Part shown: positions 1 through 5,201 of the stretch, piece by piece
Layout: every line of letters begins with the position of its first letter
How positions within the stretch are numbered: the first letter of the stretch is position 1
From: Acidobacteriaceae bacterium
GTDB lineage: Bacteria; Acidobacteriota; Terriglobia; Terriglobales; Acidobacteriaceae
Assembly: GCA_030044455.1 (NCBI GenBank)
Contig: JASHVU010000069.1
Span: 1-6,454 of the forward strand
Direction: 5' to 3'
DNA length: 6,454 nucleotides
Made by a program: the position numbers and the translations under genes
The notes under the pieces: generated by a model
What the model was told of the DNA's origin: nothing
What the model saw: only the letters and a program-made list of their open reading frames with translations
The model's database searches: none

Positions 1-1
1 T

Positions 2-286
2 CCGAATTTCGAGCCCGTCCGGCAGATGTTGACTCAGCCGATTATCTCCAAAGTCCCCGCAGGCGCGGGGCTGTTATTTGTCTTGTCCGATTTTGACAAA
101 GATTGGGAAACTGCGACGATCCGGCCGCTTGAAACCCGTGTTGCTGTCGACGTGGAATACGTGCCTGGATATAAAGCCGGGCTTTATCCGGCCTCAAAAT
201 GGTCGCCCGGCATCGATTCATCGGTCCTCGGCTCCTATGAATTGAGAGCGCCGTGGCGCCTTAGCATTCCATATTTGCCAAGGTAA
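2..286 (+). CDS. C-terminal fragment of an unrecognised protein (5' end outside window)
   Basis: The frame is open from the first complete codon (CCG at 2-4) to a TAA at 284-286, giving at least 94 residues, so this is probably the tail of a longer gene. The internal ATG at 26 has no good ribosome binding site and is unlikely to be the true start. The piece is rich in aromatic residues and proline (for example LLFVLSDFDKDW and APWRLSIPYLPR at the very end). I see no transmembrane helix, no catalytic motif and no known domain. It ends 48 nt before the recombinase ATG at 335. I do not recognise the family. It could be the end of an extracytoplasmic or envelope protein, but that is only an impression from composition. 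Confidence 0.5.
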   Translation, partial: PNFEPVRQMLTQPIISKVPAGAGLLFVLSDFDKDWETATIRPLETRVAVDVEYVPGYKAGLYPASKWSPGIDSSVLGSYELRAPWRLSIPYLPR

Positions 287-317
287 GCAGGATGGTCAAC
301 CACGAAGCCGGTTAGCT

Positions 318-325
318 GGAAGGAG
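318..325 (+). promoter_or_regulatory. Ribosome binding site of the recombinase remnant
   Basis: GGAAGGAG is a strong Shine-Dalgarno sequence lying 9 nt before the ATG at 335. It fixes the original recombinase start at 335 rather than at the later TTG at 506, and so makes the TAA at 497-499 a premature stop inside the gene. Confidence 0.6.
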
Positions 326-334
326 CAGCCTTTT

Positions 335-1156
335 ATGACAGCGCAAACCCAGGCCGTTTCAATCGGCGTCTCACTGGCCGCAACTATTCTTGAATTACAC
401 CAATCCAAGACAGACCTGCTCAATACACTTGCTTCTCGGCACTCACGGCGGAGCTATGAATACGCCATCGAGAGGTTCATCGCCTGGTACTGCTACTAAC
501 CCAGATTGGAGTTCAACCGTTCCGTCGTAGTGAGATACCGCTCATTCCTGGAGCGCCTCTCCTTGTCCGCAGCTACGATCAACCTGCATCTATCTGCGAT
601 TCGGAGGCTCGCCGATGATTCTGCAGAGAGCGGATGGCTGAGCCCGGAACTGGCGATTGGAATTCGACGGGTTAAGGGAGTCAAGCGGCTCGCACGGAAG
701 ATCGGCAACTGGCTTACCCGCAATGAGGCTCAAGCGCTAGTGAACACTGCTTCGAAGGCCGAACTACGCGGCAGGAGAGATGAAGCAATGGTCGGACTGC
801 TGTTGGGATGCGGGTTAAGACGCTCGGAAGTAGTTGGCTTGAACCTCGATCAGCTGCAATCGAGAGAGGGTCACTGGGTTATTGTCGATCTGCTCGGCGA
901 GGGAGCAAGAATACGAACCGTACCGGTGCCATGGTGGGCCAAGGAACTTGTCGATGCCTGGCTCCGACATTCCGGCATGAGCGACAGAAAAGTATCCAGA
1001 CAGGTCTTGAAGGGAGGAATGTTACAACCCTCTGGCGTCACCGCAACCGTGGTCTGGTCGCAGTCGTCGGCCCAGCGGACAGCAACCTGTTCCAGCCCGG
1101 ACGACACTGGGACAAAGAGGATCGTTACCTCAAAGGGGCTTCGCTGTCGACGTTGA
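335..1156 (+). pseudogene. Tyrosine recombinase (phage-integrase family), nonsense-interrupted and C-terminally lost
   Basis: Tyrosine recombinases cut and rejoin DNA through a C-terminal tyrosine. One reading frame runs from ATG 335 to TGA 1154-1156, interrupted only by TAA at 497-499 (codon 55). The part before the stop (SYEYAIERFIAWYCY) and the part after it (RLEFNRSVVVRYRSFLERL) together form a typical SAM-like core-binding domain. NLHLSAIRRL and GIRRVKGVK follow. The catalytic domain begins near 720. GCGLRRSEVVGLNL holds the first catalytic Arg (codon 818-820). The hairpin reads GEGARIRTVPVP, with Glu where GKG is usual, so the catalytic Lys may be gone. Similarity stops around 1050-1090, and the last ~25 codons look unrelated. 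The HxxR box, the LGH box and the nucleophile Tyr are absent here. Restart at TTG 506 would still give a protein without an active site. I judge it inactive. Confidence 0.8.
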
Positions 1157-1197
1157 CCCGCCAAGATCTCAGCCGGCTGCAAAGCTCCTCCTCCTGA
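1063..1197 (+). other. Short coding-like scrap of unknown origin
   Basis: In the +1 frame relative to the recombinase, the stretch up to TGA at 1195-1197 has strong preference for G or C in third positions and a plausible protein sequence (SNLFQPGRHWDKEDRYLKG, then LSTLTRQDLSRLQ). It has no start codon or ribosome binding site of its own, and the frame upstream simply runs as a shadow of the recombinase. It may be the tail of another gene joined here by rearrangement, or chance. I do not recognise the family. Confidence 0.2.
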
Positions 1198-1312
1198 AGA
1201 AAACCCAACTGAAAGAGAATATAGCTTCTTACTCGCAGCCTCGATCACATGGCGCAGCTTTTTGGCCGGTTATCGCCCTCAAGTCGTCAATCGAAGTTCC
1301 GTTCAGTTTGTG

Positions 1313-1366
1313 CTTCCCATAGAAGTTCGAGTGGTGTAAGATTACTTCCCATAGAACTTCGAGTGG
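1313..1366 (+). repeat. Pair of 22-bp direct repeats upstream of PadR1 (candidate operators)
   Basis: Copies at 1313-1334 and 1345-1366 are identical except for one base (G at 1325, C at 1357). Both run from CTTCCCATAGAA to TTCGAGTGG. They start 32 bp apart, close to three helical turns, so bound proteins would sit on the same face of the DNA. The differing base is the centre of a GAA-N-TTC palindrome in each copy. A third GAAGTTC lies at 1293-1299. Copy 2 ends within the ribosome binding site of PadR1. Inference: these are operator sites for PadR1, which as a PadR-family dimer would bind palindromic DNA. Confidence 0.6.
1314..1342 (+). promoter_or_regulatory. Predicted promoter of the PadR1-ADOP1 operon
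   Basis: TTCCCA (1314-1319) and TAAGAT (1337-1342) are separated by 17 bp and each match the sigma-70 consensus at 4 of 6 positions. The -35 lies inside the first direct repeat, and the second repeat covers the region just after the -10, which is a good layout for repression. The ribosome binding site GGAGGG (1365-1370) then precedes the ATG at 1375 by 4 nt. Confidence 0.4.
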
Positions 1367-1374
1367 AGGGACAG

Positions 1375-1728
1375 ATGGGCAAAAAGAACCAACCCGAAAG
1401 CGAGATGCTGAAGGGCACTCTGGACATGATGATCCTGCGGACCCTGGTGGGTGGAGACGCGCATGGGCACACCATCGCGAAAGTCATTGAGCGCACCTCC
1501 GAAGACGTGCTCGAAGTGGAACAGGGCTCGCTGTATCCGGCTCTGCATCGGCTGGAGGATCGGGGTTGGGTGGCTTCTTCCTGGGGCCCGAGCGAAAACA
1601 ATCGCAAGGCCAAGTTCTACCGGTTAACGGCACAAGGCCGTAAGCAGTTGATTCGAGAGACCAGCCGCTGGCGGCAAATGACTCGTGCGATCGACCTTGT
1701 GATGGGCGAAGAAGGGGGTGCGCAATGA
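1375..1728 (+). CDS. PadR-family transcriptional regulator, acidobacterial ADOP-associated type (PadR1)
   Basis: A 117-residue cytoplasmic winged-helix repressor. Residues about 9-110 match the short PadR family (TIGR03433 type). LKGTLDMMILRTL is the first helix. HGHTIAKVIERTS leads into the recognition region. VEQGSLYPALHRLEDRGWV (49-67) is the family signature. NRKAKFYRLTAQGRKQL (76-92) is the wing and the start of the C-terminal helix. The frame is open back to an ATG at 1249, but that extension crosses the promoter and operator repeats; ATG 1375, after GGAGGG, is the sensible start. Its stop overlaps the permease start as ATGA, which points to translational coupling and one transcript. 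Known for PadR proteins: dimeric repressors that often control their own operon. Inferred: it represses itself and ADOP1 from the repeats upstream. The ligand is unknown. HGHTIA is less typical than the HGYGI seen in PadR2. Confidence 0.93.
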   Translation: MGKKNQPESEMLKGTLDMMILRTLVGGDAHGHTIAKVIERTSEDVLEVEQGSLYPALHRLEDRGWVASSWGPSENNRKAKFYRLTAQGRKQLIRETSRWRQMTRAIDLVMGEEGGAQ

Positions 1729-4376
1729 GTTGGTTGAGATTTTTCCGGCGCAGACGCTCTGACACTGAACTGCAGGACGAGATTGAGGCCTATCTAGCCG
1801 AAGAGTCAGCCGACAATGAGGCGCGCGGCATGTCACCCGATGAAGCCCGGCGGCAGGCCCGATTGAAGTTTGGCAACGCGCAGAAGGTGCGCGAATCGCT
1901 GTGGATGCAGAACACTCCCCAACGGTTGACCGCTATGGCCCGCGACGTAAAATACGCTTTTCGCACATTGAGCCGCACGCCCGGATTCACGATCATCGCG
2001 GTCGCGGTCATGGCTCTTTGCATCGGCGCGGCTACATCCCTTTTCACCATTGTGAGATCCGTTCTGCTGAGGCCGCTTCCGTTCCGGGATCCCGACCAGT
2101 TGGTGATGGTGTATGACCATCATCGAGGATCTGGGGAGAACCCGGATTCCAGGTACACTCCCGTTGCAGCGGCAGACTTTTACGACTGGTGCTCGATGAC
2201 TCACGGTTTTGAAGAGATGGCTGTCATCACTTACGGCGGCTACAGCCTGACCGGAGAACGCGGCGAACTGCCGGAGTCGGTCAACGCGGCTGCGGCCTCA
2301 TGGAATCTGTTTTCGCTCCTAGGAGTGCAGCCTGCGTTCGGCAGGACGTTTACTGAGTTAGAAGACCAGCACGGCAGCACCGTAGTCATGCTGACCTGGA
2401 AAGTGTTTCAGAGACGGTTTGCCGGCGACGCCAGGATCGTGGGTCGTCAGATTCATCTCAACGGCTCACCTTTCACGGTCGTCGGAGTGCTGCCCTCGTG
2501 GTTCAACTATCCTAATGCAAGCATTCAGTTGTGGGTTCCCTATCAAGCGTTTGCCACACCAGAACTCTTGAAGCATCACGACTGGCACCAGAGCCAGGTG
2601 ATAGCACGGTTGCGCCGTCACGTGAGCCTGGCGAGCGCGCTGGAGCAGGTGCGCGCCGTACAGTACCAGCTTCATTTGCAATACCCAAATGAACCTGTGA
2701 GCGACGATGTAATACCACGGTTGCTCAACGAAGATCTGGCCGGGAACGTGAAAAAACCGCTCAATCTGATGCTCTCCGCCGTCGGCTGCATGCTGCTGAT
2801 AGGCTGCCTCAACATCTCGAATCTGCTGGTTGCGCGGGGCGCGGCGCGCCAGAAGGAAGTGGCCATTCGCAGCGCTCTCGGAGCTCAGCGCGCCATTCTC
2901 ATTCGCGAGCAGTTGACCGAAAGCATGCTGATCTGCGCTGCCGGGGGCCTCGGCGGCATTTTCCTGTCGGTATTGGCTACTCGATCGCTAGCGCATGCGT
3001 GGAAAGACCTGCCGACTGCGCAGGGTGTCTATATCGATGGAGCAGTGATTGCATTTGCATGCGTGCTCATGTTCGCAGCGACGCTGATTGCCGGGCTGCT
3101 GCCCGCGCTTTCCTCAACGGGCAAAACGATGTTAAATGCCCTGCAGACTTCCCCCCGCACAGGAGCAAGCAGCGTTTCGCGCACAGCGCTGCGAAAGTCT
3201 CTGCTGACAACGGAGATCGCAATTACGGTGGTCTTATTGATTGCCGCGGGGCTGCTGCTCAAGAGCTTCCTGCGGCTTCGCTCAGCCGATATGGGCTGTG
3301 TTACCCGAAACATGCTCACGCTGTTTTACGGCTTGCCCGGGAATCAATACGACACACCGGAGAAAGTGAACGCATTCAATGAGACATTGCTGGAGCGGGT
3401 AAGGGCCATTCCTGGTGTGCGCGCCGTTGCACTGGGAAATACCTTGCCGGGAGCCGGATTTTGGGGAGATATGGTGTTCACGGTGAAAGAGCATCCTCCG
3501 CTCAAGCCCGGCGAAGATATGCCCGACGCGTTGGTGCGATGGGCCGATCCTGGTTACTTTACCGCACTCGGAATCCCGCTTGTGACTGGCAGGTTTTTCA
3601 CGAACGACGAACGTGGTCCTCGATCGTACAAAGTCATTGTGAGCCGTCAACTCGTCCTCCAATACTTTCCCGGTGAAAATCCCATCGGCAAGCACCTGCA
3701 CGTTACAGCGCATTTCCATCCGGGGATGCCCAACGATGTCGATTATGAAATTGTGGGCGAGGTCGGCGACACCTTGTACCAGGTCGGCAAAGAGTCAAAG
3801 GGGACCATGTACTTTCCCATCCTTGAAGGCGATCAAAACGGCGTGATGCTCGCGGTGCGCACCGCATCGGATCCCCTGCAATTCTCCGTGCCTGTGCAAA
3901 TGCAGATTGCTGCTCTCGATCCGGAGCTTCCTGTTTCCAATGTTCTCACCATGGATCAGATGATCGGGGATTCACTGGTTGATACCAGCCTGACCGCGAG
4001 CCTGGTTCTGGCCTTTGCGATTCTGTCTCTGCTTCTCGCTTCGGTGGGATTGTACGGCGTGCTCTCGTACCTGTCCGCTCAGCGGACAACGGAACTGGGA
4101 ATCCGCATGGCGCTCGGCGCCGAACGAGATCAACTCTTGCGATTGATGCTCGTCGAGGGCCTGCGCCCGGCGCTGTTCGGGCTTGGTCTTGGCCTGGTGG
4201 TTAGCGTCGCGGTAACTCGCATCTTCCAGTCGATGCTTTTCGCAACCACGCCTCTCGATCCCGTCGTTCTCTTCGGCGTGATTGCCACACTATTGGCGGT
4301 TGCAGTTCTGGCCTGCCTCGTTCCCGCATGGCGCGCTTCCCGGCTGGATCCGATACAAGCACTCCGAACCGATTAG
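1725..4376 (+). CDS. ADOP-family permease, MacB/FtsX-like orphan ABC permease (ADOP1)
   Basis: An 883-residue inner-membrane protein, full length for the family (TIGR03434 type). Residues 1-75 form a charged cytoplasmic prefix domain (FFRRRRSDTELQDEIEAYL ... GMSPDEARRQARLKFGN). The first membrane helix is about 88-110, followed by a MacB-like periplasmic domain (about 111-340). An FtsX domain has helices near 348-369, 400-420 and 438-460. The half then repeats: helix 495-513, second periplasmic domain 514-750 (VRWADPGYFTALGIPLVTGR), and FtsX helices near 757-779, 810-830 and 848-868, ending in the usual PAWRASRLDPIQALR. Both FtsX halves carry the coupling-helix-like motif (EVAIRSALGAQR at 378-389, ELGIRMALGAER at 790-801). 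No ABC ATPase is encoded nearby, so transport is unproven; export, sensing or envelope signalling are all possible. MALCIGAATSLF departs from the common LALGIGANTAIF. The start codon lies within the PadR1 stop (ATGA), with GAAGAAGGGGG just before it. Confidence 0.93.
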   Translation: MSWLRFFRRRRSDTELQDEIEAYLAEESADNEARGMSPDEARRQARLKFGNAQKVRESLWMQNTPQRLTAMARDVKYAFRTLSRTPGFTIIAVAVMALCIGAATSLFTIVRSVLLRPLPFRDPDQLVMVYDHHRGSGENPDSRYTPVAAADFYDWCSMTHGFEEMAVITYGGYSLTGERGELPESVNAAAASWNLFSLLGVQPAFGRTFTELEDQHGSTVVMLTWKVFQRRFAGDARIVGRQIHLNGSPFTVVGVLPSWFNYPNASIQLWVPYQAFATPELLKHHDWHQSQVIARLRRHVSLASALEQVRAVQYQLHLQYPNEPVSDDVIPRLLNEDLAGNVKKPLNLMLSAVGCMLLIGCLNISNLLVARGAARQKEVAIRSALGAQRAILIREQLTESMLICAAGGLGGIFLSVLATRSLAHAWKDLPTAQGVYIDGAVIAFACVLMFAATLIAGLLPALSSTGKTMLNALQTSPRTGASSVSRTALRKSLLTTEIAITVVLLIAAGLLLKSFLRLRSADMGCVTRNMLTLFYGLPGNQYDTPEKVNAFNETLLERVRAIPGVRAVALGNTLPGAGFWGDMVFTVKEHPPLKPGEDMPDALVRWADPGYFTALGIPLVTGRFFTNDERGPRSYKVIVSRQLVLQYFPGENPIGKHLHVTAHFHPGMPNDVDYEIVGEVGDTLYQVGKESKGTMYFPILEGDQNGVMLAVRTASDPLQFSVPVQMQIAALDPELPVSNVLTMDQMIGDSLVDTSLTASLVLAFAILSLLLASVGLYGVLSYLSAQRTTELGIRMALGAERDQLLRLMLVEGLRPALFGLGLGLVVSVAVTRIFQSMLFATTPLDPVVLFGVIATLLAVAVLACLVPAWRASRLDPIQALRTD

Positions 4377-4397
4377 CACCGCCTAAACGGTGATTTG
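4377..4397 (+). terminator. Weak hairpin directly after ADOP1, possible terminator
   Basis: CACCG (4377-4381) pairs with CGGTG (4388-4392) around a 6-nt loop, followed by ATTTG. It begins on the base after the ADOP1 stop codon. The stem is only 5 bp and the T run only 3, so as an intrinsic terminator it is weak. A second stem, TGCGCC (4396-4401) with GGCGCA (4412-4417), lies just beyond and could add to it or be chance. Confidence 0.3.
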
Positions 4398-4597
4398 CGC
4401 CAAATCGCCAAGGCGCATTGGGACTCCAAACTCCGGGAAGGAGAGTTGTTCTAGCTTGTGCATTCCAGCGGTATTTAGGCCGCCTATATGCGCAAGTGGA
4501 ACAGGAATGCGCCCTGCCGCAAGATCGTTTTGCAGCTGCGGGATCTGGATCGGGCGAATTCGCTGTGTTGAATAACCCAATTGGGTCAAAGAGGCAG
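4398..4597. other. Spacer between ADOP1 and the recombinase fragment, no gene supported
   Basis: About 200 nt with no ribosome binding site, no recognisable protein and no RNA gene that I can see. Frames are open on both strands for 60-85 codons. The minus-strand one (4640 down to 4383) reads like plausible protein (LEQLSFPEFGVPMRLGDLAQI near its end) but overlaps the recombinase fragment and has no start signal. It is probably degenerate filler left by rearrangement. Confidence 0.4.
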
Positions 4598-4780
4598 TGG
4601 GCATTCGAACAGATCCAGTTGCTACTGGGACATGCATCAATACTCACTACTGAGCTTACTCCTTACATTCTCAGGGGAAGCGTGGGTTCGGCAGCGAAGG
4701 TGTTCGGGAAAGACGCCTTTGGCTGGGTACGAGAAAAGGCGCCGGAGCTGTTCCAATGCAGCGAGAGCAGCTCTGGTTAA
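4598..4780 (+). pseudogene. C-terminal fragment of a tyrosine recombinase
   Basis: The frame reads WAFEQIQLLLGHASILTTE; EQIQLLLGHASILTTE is at 4607-4654. This is the LGH box that in intact integrases precedes the nucleophilic tyrosine. The family usually continues as TTE-R-Y, with Tyr about 9 residues after the His. Here the sequence is TTELTPY, with Tyr 11 residues after the His, and the following sequence (ILRGSVGSAAKVFG to the stop at 4778-4780) does not resemble an integrase tail. No HxxR box or core-binding domain precedes it, and the upstream part of the frame is unrelated. It is a relic on the same strand as the recombinase remnant at 335-1156, which lacks exactly this region. Whether both come from one gene cannot be decided from this window. 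Confidence 0.65.
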
Positions 4781-4806
4781 AGATCGGCACTCTCCCCTCT
4801 TTCCCC

Positions 4807-4835
4807 TTGACATCTAGGGTACAGAGCGATACGCT
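4807..4835 (+). promoter_or_regulatory. Predicted promoter of the PadR2-ADOP2 operon
   Basis: A perfect -35 TTGACA (4807-4812) is followed after 17 bp by TACGCT (4830-4835), which keeps the T, A and final T of the -10 consensus. Transcription would start about 25 nt before the PadR2 ATG, giving a short leader. Confidence 0.55.
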
Positions 4836-4858
4836 CCTCTTACCCTCGTTATCTAGGG
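4812..4858 (+). promoter_or_regulatory. Candidate PadR2 operator: nested dyad and repeated ATCTAGGG
   Basis: AGGGTA (4816-4821) and TACCCT (4841-4846) form an outer inverted repeat. GAGCG (4824-4828) and CGCTC (4832-4836) form an inner one centred at 4830, right on the -10. ATCTAGGG occurs at 4812-4819, touching the -35, and again at 4851-4858, 39 bp on and just before the PadR2 start. A dimeric repressor bound here would block RNA polymerase. The second ATCTAGGG also supplies the only Shine-Dalgarno-like bases (AGGG, 8 nt before ATG 4867). That PadR2 is the protein that binds is inference. Confidence 0.5.
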
Positions 4859-4866
4859 CAAGAGCT

Positions 4867-5193
4867 ATGGCAAAAAATGACCTGCAAGGCGCGCTTGATC
4901 TTCTCATCCTCAAAACTCTTTCGCAGCTTGGTTCTATGCACGGGTATGGGATTGTAATGCACATCCGTCGCGTGACCGACGAGCTGCTGATTGTGGAAGA
5001 AGGCTCGCTTTACCCCGCGCTGCACCGCATGGAACAGAACGGCTGGGTACGAGCTACGTGGGCCATTACCGAATATGGTCGTAAAGCCAAGTGGTACGCG
5101 CTCACGCGCGCGGGCCGGGACCAACTGGCCAGCCGCGAAAAGAACTGGGCGCAAGTGGCGAAAGGCGTCGATGCGATTTTGCGATTTGCGTGA
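4867..5193 (+). CDS. PadR-family transcriptional regulator, acidobacterial ADOP-associated type (PadR2)
   Basis: A 108-residue winged-helix repressor of the same short PadR family as PadR1 but clearly diverged. LQGALDLLILKTL (6-18) is helix 1. HGYGIVMHIRRVT (25-37) is the canonical PadR motif. IVEEGSLYPALHRMEQNGWV (42-61) is the signature. GRKAKWYALTRAGRDQL (71-87) is the wing and the start of the dimerisation helix. The frame is open back to 4756, but that extension would translate the promoter; ATG 4867 gives the family's usual N-terminus (MAKNDLQGALDLL). The ribosome binding site is weak (AGGG at 4855-4858). The stop TGA is 8 nt before the permease ATG, so both should be on one transcript. 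Inferred role: autorepressor of this second pair, acting on the TTGACA/dyad region. That DNA differs from the PadR1 repeats, so the two regulators probably do not cross-control. Confidence 0.93.
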   Translation: MAKNDLQGALDLLILKTLSQLGSMHGYGIVMHIRRVTDELLIVEEGSLYPALHRMEQNGWVRATWAITEYGRKAKWYALTRAGRDQLASREKNWAQVAKGVDAILRFA

Positions 5194-5198
5194 GGTGA
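5193..5198 (+). promoter_or_regulatory. Ribosome binding site of ADOP2
   Basis: AGGTGA begins on the last base of the PadR2 stop codon and ends 3 nt before the ATG at 5202, so a ribosome finishing PadR2 sits on the ADOP2 initiation site. This supports the start at 5202 and coupling of the two genes. Confidence 0.55.
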
Positions 5199-5201
5199 TT
5201 G

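Noticed and set aside
1249..1374. Upstream extension of PadR1 to ATG 1249
   Set aside because: It would translate through the promoter and both direct repeats, has no good ribosome binding site, and is not part of the PadR fold. ATG 1375 has GGAGGG in front of it.
3282..3719. A 145-codon minus-strand frame inside ADOP1
   Set aside because: It is antisense to a confident permease gene, with no start signal and no recognisable domain.
4383..4640. An 85-codon minus-strand frame after ADOP1
   Set aside because: The amino-acid sequence looks tolerable, but there is no ribosome binding site or recognisable domain, and it overlaps the + strand recombinase LGH-box fragment.
4756..4866. Upstream extension of PadR2 to ATG 4756
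   Set aside because: It runs through the TTGACA promoter and dyad and adds a non-family N-terminus, whereas ATG 4867 gives the normal start of this family.
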